Below are positions 15,908 to 24,929 of a DNA stretch of 64,000 nt, piece after piece. Both the position numbers and the translations under genes were made by a program. Below the pieces are notes generated by a model that did not search any database, was not told where the DNA came from, and saw nothing but the letters and a program-made list of their open reading frames with translations. Positions within the stretch are counted from its first letter, which is position 1. Every line of letters starts with the position of its first letter. Source of the DNA: Streptomyces sp. HUAS MG91 (GTDB lineage: Bacteria > Actinomycetota > Actinomycetes > Streptomycetales > Streptomycetaceae); contig NZ_CP159534.1 of the NCBI RefSeq assembly GCF_040529335.1, forward strand, positions 6,634,001 to 6,698,000, in the 5' to 3' direction.

Positions 15908-17977
15908 TCAGATGCGTCGGTCGAGCAGGTCGGCGAGGTCGGCGAGGACCGGCCGCCGGGTGACGTCCTTGAGGGTGACCACCCGGTCCAGGGTGATCGC
16001 GAGCTTCACGGCGGCCAGCGAGGTGCCGCCGAGATCGAAGAAGTGGTCGAGGCGGCCGATGCTCCCGACGGGCACCCCGAGCACCTCGGCCCAGGCGGCG
16101 GCGGTCCGGCGCTCGGCGTCCGTACGGGGCGGCTCGCCCGCCGTGCCGTCCAGCTCCTCGGCGAGGGCGGTGAGCGCCCGGCGGTCGATCTTGCCGTTCG
16201 GGGTCAGCGGCAGCCGCTGCCGCCAGTGCACCGCGTACGGCACCATGTAGGGCGGCAGCGAGACGGCCAGCCGGTCCCGCACGTCGTCCTGCGGAGTGCC
16301 CGCGCAGAACGCGGCCAGTTGCGTGCCGCGCACCACGACCACCGCGCCGTCGCGGACGCCGGCCACCCGCAGCAGCGCGTTCTCGATCTCGCCGAGTTCG
16401 ACGCGGAAGCCGCGGATCTTCACCTGGTTGTCGCGCCGCCCCAGGAACTCCAGCTTCCCGTCGGGCCGCCAGCGCCCGTGGTCGCCGCTGCGGTACAGGC
16501 GCTCGCCCGGCCGGTAGGGATCCTCGGCGAACGCCGCCCTGGTGCGCTCCGGGTCGTTGACGTACCCGCGCCCGACGCACACCCCGGAGAACACGATCTC
16601 GCCGGGCGCGCCGAGTGGCACAGGCCGCAGGTCCTCGTCGACGATGTAGATCCGCACGTTCGCGACGGGCGGCCCGAGCGGCACCCGGTCCCCGTCCGGG
16701 GCCCGGTCGAGGACCTCGTGGTTGGTGTCGTCCGAGGTCTCCGTCAGGCCGTACGCGTTCACGAGCCGCACACCGGGCCGGGCGGTGAACCAGCGCCGGA
16801 CGAGCTCCGCCTTGACGGCCTCGCCGGTCACCGACACACAGCGCAGATCGGGCAGTTCGCGCGGCCGCTGCCCCAACTCGGCCAGCACGGCCTCCAGATA
16901 CGACGGCACGACCTGCAGCACGTTCACCCGCGCCCGCTCGACCGTGTCGACGAACCGCGACACGTCGAGGATCGTCTCCTGCCCGACGACGCAGGTGCGG
17001 CCGCCCGCGACGAGCGCGGCGACCAGCTGCCACAGCGAGATGTCGAAGCACTGCGGCGCGGTCTGGGCGACCACGTCACCGGCGCCGATGCCCAGGTCCT
17101 CGATCTTGGCGAGTACGTGGTTGAGGAACCCGGCGTGCTCGCACATCGCGCCCTTGGGCTCGCCCGTGGAGCCGGACGTGAAATAGATGTAGGCAAGATG
17201 GGACGCGGCGACCGGGACGCCGAGATCGGTGTCGCGGTGGCCCTCGGCGAGGGCGTCCGCCACGGACAGGGTGCCGGCCGGGTCCCCTGCGCCGGCCGGG
17301 CTCCCGCGGTCCGCGACGACCAGCGAGCAGTCCGCCCGGCCGAGCATCCCCGCGATCCGCTCCTCGGGGAAGTGCGGCTCGACCGGCAGGTACACCCCGC
17401 CCGCCTTGAGCACGCCGAGCACCGCGGCCATCCACTCCAGGCCCCGGTCGAGGACCACGGCGACGACGCCCTCGGGCCGCAGCCCGCGCGCCAGGAGCGC
17501 CCGGCCCACCTGATTGGCACGGGAGTTGAGCTCGGCGTACGTCCACCGCCGCTCCCCGTGCACGGCGGCGACGTCGGCGGGCCGCGCGGCCGCCTGTTCC
17601 TCGAACAGCTCGTGCACCCGCCGGTCGGGCAGCGAGCGCGTCGGGCCCGCCAACTCCTCCAGCTGGTGCCGCAGTTCCTCCTCGGAGAGCAGATGCGGGC
17701 GGCGCGGGGCGGACAGGGCGGTGACGTGATAGCCCGCGATCCGCTCGGCCGCGGCCCGGTCGTACCGTTCGGGCAGATGGCGCAGGAGCAGCGTGTGCCG
17801 CGGGGTGACGCTCACCCGCAGCGCGCGGTCGTCCCGTTCGGCGGACAGCGCGGCGAGCACCCGCTCGTGCGCGGCCTCCACCGCTCCGTGCGGCACCGAC
17901 AGGCCTTCGGGCAGCGGTACTTCGAGCTCGCAGGAGCCGTCGCGGGGAATGTCGTGGTGTTCGGTCCGTGTGGTCAT
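15908..17977 (-). CDS. Free-standing NRPS adenylation-carrier (A-T) protein
   Basis: This 689-residue protein activates an amino acid as its adenylate and loads it on its own carrier domain. Residues 1-115 look like the end of a condensation-type linker. The adenylation domain follows with A3 YFTSGSTGEPKGAM, A5 NAYGLTETSDD, A7 YRSGDHGRW and A10 NGKIDRR. Hand alignment with GrsA gives specificity residues D, I, W, Q, S, T, A, D, D, K. The extra acidic residues fit a cationic substrate such as diaminopropionate. The carrier motif DLGGTSL has its pantetheine serine at 653. A condensation and a thioesterase domain are absent. The start ATG at 17975-17977 has GGGAGG eight bases upstream, inside the end of the previous gene. 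Confidence 0.9.
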   Translation of the reverse strand: MTTRTEHHDIPRDGSCELEVPLPEGLSVPHGAVEAAHERVLAALSAERDDRALRVSVTPRHTLLLRHLPERYDRAAAERIAGYHVTALSAPRRPHLLSEEELRHQLEELAGPTRSLPDRRVHELFEEQAAARPADVAAVHGERRWTYAELNSRANQVGRALLARGLRPEGVVAVVLDRGLEWMAAVLGVLKAGGVYLPVEPHFPEERIAGMLGRADCSLVVADRGSPAGAGDPAGTLSVADALAEGHRDTDLGVPVAASHLAYIYFTSGSTGEPKGAMCEHAGFLNHVLAKIEDLGIGAGDVVAQTAPQCFDISLWQLVAALVAGGRTCVVGQETILDVSRFVDTVERARVNVLQVVPSYLEAVLAELGQRPRELPDLRCVSVTGEAVKAELVRRWFTARPGVRLVNAYGLTETSDDTNHEVLDRAPDGDRVPLGPPVANVRIYIVDEDLRPVPLGAPGEIVFSGVCVGRGYVNDPERTRAAFAEDPYRPGERLYRSGDHGRWRPDGKLEFLGRRDNQVKIRGFRVELGEIENALLRVAGVRDGAVVVVRGTQLAAFCAGTPQDDVRDRLAVSLPPYMVPYAVHWRQRLPLTPNGKIDRRALTALAEELDGTAGEPPRTDAERRTAAAWAEVLGVPVGSIGRLDHFFDLGGTSLAAVKLAITLDRVVTLKDVTRRPVLADLADLLDRRI

Positions 17978-17981
17978 GGTG

Positions 17982-20405
17982 TTACCTCCCCACCGCCGGG
18001 TTGCCGCCCCAGCGCGCCCCCGGTGGCATCTGCTCGCCCTTCATCAGGAAGGAGTCGGGGGCGAGCACCGCCGCGTCTCCCATCTCCACCCCGTAGTGCA
18101 CGAGTGCGCCCGTGCCGAGCGTGCAGCCCGCGCCGATCACGATGCGGTCGGACTTGAACGTGCCGTCCTCCTGCGAGTGCGCCTGCACCTTGGTGTGCGC
18201 GGCGAGCGTGCAGTCGTCGCCGATCGTCACGAGGGTGCGCTCCGTGATGTTCGCGCCGTCGTCGAAGACCCGGCGCCCGATCCGCACCCCGAGGGCCCGC
18301 CACACGAGTGCCTTGAACGGCGTTCCGTTGAAGATGGCCAGATGGTTGTCGGGCGTCTTCCACAGCCGCTCGTGCCACCAGAAGTACGGGTCGTAGATCG
18401 AGCAGAGCCGCGGCTGGAGCGGCCGGAACCGGCAGAGCAGCCGCTCGATGAACACGTAGTAGGCGGTGCTGAAGACCAACCCGAGCGCCATGGCCGCGCC
18501 GACGAACAGCCCGGCGGCCCCGCCGTAGGTGTCGTAGAGGTCGAAGGCGGCGAGCGCGAGCAGGGAGATCACGAACCAGTGCAGCCAGCGCAGGACCAGG
18601 AACAGGCCCATCGTGCGGCGGTTGGAGCGGTTCTTCGCGACGAGCCTGCGCCGCAGCTCATCGCCCTCCCGCAGGTGGTCGAAGCGGCTGTCGCGCTCCA
18701 CCGAGCGCGGGATCTCGAACGCCGGCGAGCCGAGCAGCCCCACGCCCTCGCGCACCGCCCCGTCCAGCGGCACCAGCACCTTCGTCGCCAGCAGGCAGTT
18801 CGCGCCGGTGCGGGCGCCCGACGGGTACACGATGTGGTTGCCCAGGAAGTTGTGGTCCCCGATCGTGGTGCGCGAGACCCGGAACGAGGTGGCCGAGAAG
18901 TCGGCGTTGACCACCGAGAGCCCGTCGGCGACCATCGTGCCGCTGCCGACCGTGGCCAGGTACGGCGTCTCGTGCTGCACCTCCGTACCGAAGTTGGAGC
19001 CGGTCTGCTCGACCTTCGACAGGTCGTAGCCGATCGCCTTCAGATAGCCGGTGATGTACGAGCTGTCGCCGCACAGCCACTTGAAGAACTTGACGTTGGT
19101 CATCCGGGCGATGGCACGCTGCACCGAGTAGTGGAAGCCGTACAGCGGATACACGCGGTCCTCGTGCAGCAGCGGCCCCAGCGCGCGCGGGACGAGGGCC
19201 ACCCCGGCGAACCCGAACACCAGGAACGCGGCGAACCCGACGACCGACAGGCCGAGCGCCTCGACGTAGAACACCGCCGAGGTCAGATCCTCCGAGTCCG
19301 GTGACAGGAGCGCGTCCAGCGCGGGCACCTCGGTCAGCACCAGATACGTGCCGCCCAGCGCGAGCGGCGTCCACAGCAGCAGCGCCGGAAACAGGGCGCC
19401 CAGCGCGTAACCGATCCGGCGGACGGCCGACGTACGGGCGGGCGGTACGCGGACGTAGTCGACGTCCGTGCGCCGGGCGGGGGAGCCGTGCCAGCGCTCG
19501 CCCGCCGGGACCGCGGCACCGTCGTAGAGGGCGGAGGCATGGCCGAGCTGGCTGCCGTCACCCATCGACGTACCGATGTCGAGCACGGTCTTCTCGCCGA
19601 CGTACACGTCCCGGCCGATCGTGACCGGGCCGGTGCGGATCATGCCGGCGTGCGCCCGGTAGCCGAGGAACGTGGCCTCCTTGCGAAGCACCGTCCCCGC
19701 GCCGATCGTCACCAGGTCCGTGCAGACCGGGACGGCGCGCGACAGGATCGTCACGCCCGGGCCGATCCGCGCGCCGAGCAGCCGCAGATAGACGACGTAC
19801 AGCGGGTTCCCGACGAACAGCATCAGCGGGTTGGTGTGCAGCAGCACCCGCACCGTCCACAGCCGTACGTACCTGAGGCTCCACACCGGGAACTCGGTCG
19901 CGCGCCAGCGGCCGACGAGCAGCCACTTCGCCACGATGGGCAGCACACAGGCGCCGACGAACAGCGCCGCGCCGAACACCAGCGAACGCACGTACACGTC
20001 GACGACGCCGGAGGCCGCGGCGATCCACGCGTAACCGTGCGCGGTGACCATCCCGGCGAGCGCGCAGTATCCGGCGAAGACCAGGAACTGCAGCACGCCG
20101 CAGAGCACATGGCGCCGGCTGTTCCCCGGCGGCGGTGGGGGTTCCGGCGCCGCGGCCCGGGCCGGTGAGGCGGCCGGCGCCGCGTCGAGCGCGGCCGCCA
20201 GACTGCGGATCGTGGGGTGCCCGTAGACGTCCCGCATCGACACCGACGGCAGATCGGTGCGCTTGCGGACCCGGGCGCAAAAGTGCGCCATCACCAGAGA
20301 ATTGGCACACAGATCGTCAAAGAAATGACTGTCGGGCGGCACATGGTCCTGCCGCACGACACCAGCCAGAACTTCGGCGAGAACGCGTTCGGTGCCGTTC
20401 GCCAC
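17982..20405 (-). CDS. Pls/PosA-type carrier-membrane-hexapeptide protein (NRPS terminal domain)
   Basis: This 807-residue protein opens with a second carrier domain (DLCANSLVMAHF, pantetheine Ser36). A proline-rich linker and several membrane helices follow (for example VLCGVLQFLVFAGYCALAG, VFGAALFVGACVLPIVAKWL and a long hydrophobic stretch around 345-420). Three left-handed beta-helix-like blocks of hexapeptide repeats lie near residues 210-300, 470-570 and 690-800, including VTIGDDCTLAAHTKVQAHS. This is the C-terminal half of the poly(amino acid) synthetases typified by epsilon-poly-lysine synthetase (Pls), in which the tandem membrane-linked domains join monomers. Here the adenylation domain is a separate protein, four bases downstream. 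The GTG at 20403-20405 has GAGGAG five bases upstream. Confidence 0.87.
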   Translation of the reverse strand: MANGTERVLAEVLAGVVRQDHVPPDSHFFDDLCANSLVMAHFCARVRKRTDLPSVSMRDVYGHPTIRSLAAALDAAPAASPARAAAPEPPPPPGNSRRHVLCGVLQFLVFAGYCALAGMVTAHGYAWIAAASGVVDVYVRSLVFGAALFVGACVLPIVAKWLLVGRWRATEFPVWSLRYVRLWTVRVLLHTNPLMLFVGNPLYVVYLRLLGARIGPGVTILSRAVPVCTDLVTIGAGTVLRKEATFLGYRAHAGMIRTGPVTIGRDVYVGEKTVLDIGTSMGDGSQLGHASALYDGAAVPAGERWHGSPARRTDVDYVRVPPARTSAVRRIGYALGALFPALLLWTPLALGGTYLVLTEVPALDALLSPDSEDLTSAVFYVEALGLSVVGFAAFLVFGFAGVALVPRALGPLLHEDRVYPLYGFHYSVQRAIARMTNVKFFKWLCGDSSYITGYLKAIGYDLSKVEQTGSNFGTEVQHETPYLATVGSGTMVADGLSVVNADFSATSFRVSRTTIGDHNFLGNHIVYPSGARTGANCLLATKVLVPLDGAVREGVGLLGSPAFEIPRSVERDSRFDHLREGDELRRRLVAKNRSNRRTMGLFLVLRWLHWFVISLLALAAFDLYDTYGGAAGLFVGAAMALGLVFSTAYYVFIERLLCRFRPLQPRLCSIYDPYFWWHERLWKTPDNHLAIFNGTPFKALVWRALGVRIGRRVFDDGANITERTLVTIGDDCTLAAHTKVQAHSQEDGTFKSDRIVIGAGCTLGTGALVHYGVEMGDAAVLAPDSFLMKGEQMPPGARWGGNPAVGR

Positions 20406-20838
20406 TTGTGCTCCTCGTGGTTAATCCTGTTGTTTCTGAAAAGCAGGAGCAAACGGTGAATCGCGCGCTCGGCCGGTCGCGCCTCTGCAACGGGCATGGC
20501 CCGAAACCCCCGATGTCCCCCCAGGTGCGTTGCGCTCGCACGGCCCCCCGCCGGGCGCAACGAATACAATCCGGATTCTTTCTAGAATTTCATGAACGGT
20601 GCAACCCGGATTCGACGTTTGGCGCTTTCCTGTTCCCCGGTTCTGACGCGGTCATGTCGTTCGTGCCTCGATTTGGCGTGCCCCGCCGGGGAACTCACCC
20701 GAAAAGACGGCAAGGGCCCGCCGTACGGTTCCCGGAACGCGCCCCCACCATTCGGCCAGAACGGCACCGCGGCGGAGCCGTCCGCACGGCCCGGCACCGG
20801 GGATGGGTGCCGCCGCCTGTGACGGATACCTTTAGGAC
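20406..20838. promoter_or_regulatory. Divergent control region between the Pls-like cluster and yihY
   Basis: This 433-base region has lower GC content than its surroundings around 20420-20610, as expected of promoters. It holds an inverted repeat CGTTGCGC (20528-20535) / GCGCAACG (20555-20562), a ten-base palindrome AATCCGGATT (20568-20577) and TTCTAGAA just after it. I see no convincing gene. It probably drives the diaminopropionate/Pls operon leftward. The precise promoter cannot be fixed by eye. Confidence 0.5.
20827..20832 (+). promoter_or_regulatory. Candidate -10 hexamer TACCTT for leaderless yihY
   Basis: TACCTT matches TAnnnT and ends six bases before the GTG at 20839. No usable ribosome binding site precedes that GTG, so transcription may begin at the start codon. 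Confidence 0.4.
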
Positions 20839-22008
20839 GTGCAGCCAGCAAGTGAATCCCCCCAGCGGCAGGGCCGTCTCCACCGCGCGCGCGTGCTCTA
20901 CCAGAACGTCTCCAAACGCAGGACCGCGTGGCTGCTCCTCAAGGACACCGTCAACTCCTGCATGGAGTACCGCATCCTGGGCCTCGCCGCCGAGGCCGCG
21001 TTCTTCACGCTGCTGTCGGTGCCGCCGCTGCTGCTGTCGCTGGTCGGGCTGCTCGCGTACGTCGACGCCTGGACCGGCGCCAACACCATCGAGGGCGTCC
21101 GCGACAACATCCTGGAGGCCTCGCGCACGGTCCTCACCGATCAAGGCGTGAAAGAGATCGCGGAACCGATCCTGGACGACGTCCTCAAGGGCGGCCGCCC
21201 GGACGTCATCTCCATCGGCTTCCTCATCTCGCTGTGGTCGGGATCGCGCGCGGTCTCGACGTTCGTGGACACGGTGACGGTGATGTACGGCCTCGACGGC
21301 GTGCGCGGCATCGTCAAGACGCGGCTGCTCGCCTTCCTGCTGTTCCTCGTGGGGCTCGTCGTCGGATCGGTCGCGCTGCCGTTGATGATCGCCGGGCCGG
21401 ACGCGGTGATCGGCCTCGTGCCGTGGTCGGAGACCCTGGTCCAGATCCTGTACTGGCCCGTCGTCCTCGTGCTCTCGATCGCCTTCCTCACGACGCTGTA
21501 CCACGTGTCGGTGCCGGTGCGGTCGCCCTGGATCGAGGACGTGCCCGGAGCCCTCGTGGCCCTCGCGATGTGGATCCCGGGCAGCTTCCTGCTCCGCCTG
21601 TACCTCACGAACACCATCGAGGGCCCGACGATCTACGGCTCGCTCGCGGCGCCGGTCGCCGTGCTGCTGTGGATCGGCGTCTCGGCCTTCGCGGTACTGG
21701 TGGGCGCCGCCGTGAACGCCGCGATCGACCGGGTGTGGCCGTCCGTGGCCACCGCCGCGGCGCGGGCCGCCAATGAACGGGTACGGGTGGCTGCCGGCGG
21801 GCGCCGGGACGTTTCGGCCGGGCCGGGGTACTTCGACTCCGCCGACACGGAGGACGACGACGCCGACGACGGGCTCGGGGATCCGGACATGCCGTCCGAG
21901 TTCCCCGAGCGCTGGTCGAAGTTCCTGCCGCCGGAGGACGTGACGTCCCGGCTGCGTACGTCCCACACCCGCCGCGGCGAGGCTCCGCCGGAGGACCGGG
22001 ACACCTAG
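20839..22008 (+). CDS. YihY/BrkB family integral membrane protein
   Basis: The 389-residue protein belongs to the YihY/BrkB family. It has about six membrane helices, including AAFFTLLSVPPLLLSLVGLLAYV, TRLLAFLLFLVGLVVGSVALPLMI, ILYWPVVLVLSIAFLTTLY and APVAVLLWIGVSAFAVLVGA. The family signature LWSGSRAVSTFVDTV lies near residue 133. The C-terminal 80 residues are acidic and probably cytoplasmic (TEDDDADDGLGDPDMPSEFP). Family members were once thought to be RNase BN, which has been discounted. Their real role is unknown. The GTG start was chosen because upstream frames lack support. It converges with the next gene. Confidence 0.85.
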   Translation: MQPASESPQRQGRLHRARVLYQNVSKRRTAWLLLKDTVNSCMEYRILGLAAEAAFFTLLSVPPLLLSLVGLLAYVDAWTGANTIEGVRDNILEASRTVLTDQGVKEIAEPILDDVLKGGRPDVISIGFLISLWSGSRAVSTFVDTVTVMYGLDGVRGIVKTRLLAFLLFLVGLVVGSVALPLMIAGPDAVIGLVPWSETLVQILYWPVVLVLSIAFLTTLYHVSVPVRSPWIEDVPGALVALAMWIPGSFLLRLYLTNTIEGPTIYGSLAAPVAVLLWIGVSAFAVLVGAAVNAAIDRVWPSVATAAARAANERVRVAAGGRRDVSAGPGYFDSADTEDDDADDGLGDPDMPSEFPERWSKFLPPEDVTSRLRTSHTRRGEAPPEDRDT

Positions 22009-22052
22009 GGCGTGTGTCGAAAGCCCGGCCGTCCGGAGCGGTTGTCGGCGGG

Positions 22053-22997
22053 TCACCAGGCCCAGCGGAAGCCCGCCGCCGCGTGCTCCAGGGCCGGGAC
22101 GAAGCGGTGGGCGGAGCCGTCCGCCGAGAGGGCCGCGGGGGTCTCGGTGAGCGGGGTGCCGCCGCGGTGGTGGTCCCAGGTCGCCCACCACAGGCGGGCC
22201 GGGCGGCGGGCGGGCGCGAACTCCACGACCAGGTCGACGTTGTCGGCGCGGGCGTGGGCGACGCGGCGGTACTCCGTCGTCGGGGCCCGGCCCGGGGCGT
22301 AGCCGACCTCGTACTCCAAGGAGGCGATCTGGCCGGCCGCCAGCGGCGCGGGGAAGGCCAGCTCGACCACGGGGGTGCTGCCGGGAAACTCGCGCAGGGG
22401 GCGGGCACGGGCACCGCGCAGCACCGTGACGCCGACCGCGCCCTCCGGGAGCCGGCAGGGGAACGCGGTGACGCCGTCCTCGCAGGCCATCAGGGCGCGG
22501 GTGGTGCGGTGGCGCAGCGGTGCGCCGTCGGGGCCGAGGATGTGCCGTTCGAACACCGCCACGGTGCGGTGACGCTGGCGCAGCGGCAGGTACTGCGGCA
22601 GCCGCAGGGTGTGCCGCACCACGCCGTCCGCGTCCTCGCCGCCCGGGACGGCGTCGGCGCCGGACCACAGGGCGCGCAGTTCGCTCGCGTCGGCGCCGTT
22701 CACCTCGAAGGCGCCGATGAACCACTCCAGCGTCTCCCGGCTCAGCACCTCACCCGCCAGTGCCCGGTGCACGCGGTCCTTCAGGCGGCGCGCCAGGTCC
22801 GTCTCGGTGTCGGGCCGCACGCCGGTCTCCCAGAGGTGCAGGGCGAGGACGCGGGCGATCGCCGACGCGCTGAGCGGGCCGCCCGCGCGGCGCAGCTCGT
22901 GGTGCTCCCAGCGGTCGCGGTAGGAGGGCCGCTCGGTCAGGAAGCGGCGCAGGAGCGCGGCGGCGGCACGTACGGCCGCGTCCTCGGTTGCTGCCAT
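22053..22997 (-). CDS. Conserved hypothetical protein, possible helix-turn-helix-like N-terminus
   Basis: I do not recognise this 314-residue protein. Residues 1-120 are helical and resemble the N-terminal region of some XRE-like actinobacterial proteins (SASAIARVLALHLWETG, then TLEWFIGAFEVNGADASELRALW). Residues 120-310 are rich in predicted strands, with RHTLRLPQYLPLRQRHRTVAVFE, IASLEYEVGYAPG and LVVEFAPARRPARLWWATWD. The ATG at 22995-22997 is preferred over an upstream start at 23084, because the extension looks like random sequence. It is divergent from the pentapeptide-like membrane protein, with 111 bases between the two starts. Confidence 0.7.
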   Translation of the reverse strand: MAATEDAAVRAAAALLRRFLTERPSYRDRWEHHELRRAGGPLSASAIARVLALHLWETGVRPDTETDLARRLKDRVHRALAGEVLSRETLEWFIGAFEVNGADASELRALWSGADAVPGGEDADGVVRHTLRLPQYLPLRQRHRTVAVFERHILGPDGAPLRHRTTRALMACEDGVTAFPCRLPEGAVGVTVLRGARARPLREFPGSTPVVELAFPAPLAAGQIASLEYEVGYAPGRAPTTEYRRVAHARADNVDLVVEFAPARRPARLWWATWDHHRGGTPLTETPAALSADGSAHRFVPALEHAAAGFRWAW

Positions 22998-23108
22998 GCG
23001 GTGCGCTCGTCCTCCCGTGCGACACGACTGCGACGGACCGGTGGTGCACTGGCGGTACGAGGCCGCGGATGCGGACCCGCCCACGTGCCGATCGGAGCCT
23101 ATCCAGCT

Positions 23109-24812
23109 GTGAGCACCACGAACACCGCGGTGGGGAGAAGGACTTCGCCCGGCGCGTATCCGGCGGAGGACGTGCTGGGCCGGGCCTTCGCCGACGGGGC
23201 GGAGGCCGACCTGACGGGGGCGGCATCCAGCACGTCCGGGGCGGGCACGGCCGCGCGCACCGTGCGCGCGGCCGTGCTCGCCGACCTGCTGCGGGGCGGC
23301 GCGGGGACCGGCGGCGGCCGGGCGCTGCGCCTGCGCGGGGCGCTTGTCAGCGGAAGCCTCGACCTGACCGGGGGCGGTCTCGCCCCCGAAGTGCTGCGGA
23401 TCGACTTCGAGGACTGCGTGTTCGACGCGCCGCTGGTGTGCCGGGACGCGGCCCTGCCGGGGCTGGTCCTGCGGCGCTGCCGGGTGCCCGCCGTGGAGGC
23501 GGACCGGGTCCGCGCGCAGGGCCCGCTGGAGCTGCGCGGATGCGTGGTCCCGGGCGGCGTGCGACTGGAGCGGGCGCGGGCGGAGACGGACGTGGTGGTG
23601 TCCGAGAGCGTGCTGGGCCCGGCGGCGGACGGGGCGGCGCTGGCGGGGGCCGGACTGATGGTGACCGGGGTGCTCGACCTGACGGGCGTACGGGCGTCGG
23701 GGGTCGTGCAGTTGGGCGGGGCGCGGATCGCCGGGCCGGTGCGGATGACCGACGCCGCGATACGCGTGCCGGGCGCGGACGCGGTGGTCCTGGACCGGGC
23801 GGTGCTGGGCGACCGGCTGATGGCCCGCCGTCTCGTGGTCGAGGGCGGTCTGCGCATGTTCAACGCCGATGTGGCGGGGGGCGTCCAGCTGACCGGGGCC
23901 AGGCTGGACCGCCCCGACGGCATCGTGTTCGGCGCCTCAGGGGCCAGCGTGCGCGGCGCCGTGTGGTGCTCCGAGCCGTTCACCGCGCGCGGCGAGGTCC
24001 GCCTGGCCGGAGCGGAGCTGCGGACGCGCCTCGACCTGACGGGGGCGCGGCTCGGGCACCCGGGCGGCGCGGTCGCGCTGCGGCTGGACCGGATGTCCGC
24101 CTCGGACGTCGGTCTCGAGGGCCTGCACGTGGCGTCCGGCTCGGTGTCCGCCGCCGGGATCCACGTGCGCGACACCCTGGACCTGCGCGTCGACCGGGTG
24201 ACCGACCTCGACCTCGCGCAGGGCACGGTCGGGATGCTGCTCGACGACCCGGCCCACTGGCCGGACCGTACGGGCCTGGCGGGACTGACGTACGGATCGC
24301 TGCACCCGCTGCTGCCCGCGCCCGCGCGGCTCGGGTGGCTGGCCCGCGACCCCTCGGCGGAGGCCGCCACCCAGCCGTACGCCCAACTGGCCCAGCACTA
24401 CGTGTCGTTGGGTCTGCCCCTGGACGCGCGCCGGATCCGGTACGCGTCGCAGGTGCGCCACCGCGCGGGCCTGCGGGGCATGGCCCGGCTGTGGGAGGGA
24501 CTGCTCCAGGTGACGGTCGGCTTCGGATTCCGGCCGTGGCGGGCCCTGGGCTGGCTGGCCGCCCTGGTCGTCGTGGGCACCGCGGTCTTCGGGAGATTCC
24601 CGCCCACCGCACTGGAACCGGAGAAAGCACCACGTTTCCACGCGGCGGCCTACACACTGGACCTCCTGCTGCCGCTGGTGAGTCTGGGGCAGGAATCGGC
24701 GTTCCAACCCTCGGGCGCCGTCCAGTGGTTGAGCTACGCGCTGACCGGGGTCGGCTGGGTGCTGGCCTCGGCGGTGGGACTGGGGCTCGGCAGGTCCCTG
24801 TCCGGGGGATGA
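23109..24812 (+). CDS. Pentapeptide-like solenoid membrane protein
   Basis: The 567-residue product has a long N-terminal part built of short repeats with the look of a right-handed beta-solenoid, such as LRLRGALVSGSLDLTGGGL, LELRGCVVPGGVRLERA and VVEGGLRMFNADVAGGVQL. A helical segment (ATQPYAQLAQHYVSLGLPLDARRIRYASQ) follows, then two hydrophobic segments, RALGWLAALVVVGTAVFG and WLSYALTGVGWVLASAVGLGLG. A conserved stretch between them (LDLLLPLVSLGQESAF) resembles a re-entrant loop. Related genes in Streptomyces are often labelled membrane-associated oxidoreductase, but I see no cofactor motif. The GTG at 23109 is a reasonable, not certain, start. Confidence 0.7.
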   Translation: MSTTNTAVGRRTSPGAYPAEDVLGRAFADGAEADLTGAASSTSGAGTAARTVRAAVLADLLRGGAGTGGGRALRLRGALVSGSLDLTGGGLAPEVLRIDFEDCVFDAPLVCRDAALPGLVLRRCRVPAVEADRVRAQGPLELRGCVVPGGVRLERARAETDVVVSESVLGPAADGAALAGAGLMVTGVLDLTGVRASGVVQLGGARIAGPVRMTDAAIRVPGADAVVLDRAVLGDRLMARRLVVEGGLRMFNADVAGGVQLTGARLDRPDGIVFGASGASVRGAVWCSEPFTARGEVRLAGAELRTRLDLTGARLGHPGGAVALRLDRMSASDVGLEGLHVASGSVSAAGIHVRDTLDLRVDRVTDLDLAQGTVGMLLDDPAHWPDRTGLAGLTYGSLHPLLPAPARLGWLARDPSAEAATQPYAQLAQHYVSLGLPLDARRIRYASQVRHRAGLRGMARLWEGLLQVTVGFGFRPWRALGWLAALVVVGTAVFGRFPPTALEPEKAPRFHAAAYTLDLLLPLVSLGQESAFQPSGAVQWLSYALTGVGWVLASAVGLGLGRSLSGG

Positions 24813-24820
24813 GCTCTCGG

Positions 24821-24845
24821 GGACGGGACGGGACGGGACGGGACG
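24821..24845. repeat. Five tandem copies of GGACG
   Basis: GGACG is repeated five times exactly, followed by related GGACGCGGACGGGACG sequence to about 24870. It lies nine bases after the stop of the pentapeptide-like gene and 85 bases before the nucleotidyltransferase start. Pentamer runs of this type can vary in length by slippage. Confidence 0.8.
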
Positions 24846-24929
24846 AGGTCGGGGACGCGGACGGGACGAGAGCGGTGGCGGGGGCCGCGGCTACGCGGTG
24901 ACACGAACGGGCCGAACGAGGGAGCGACT

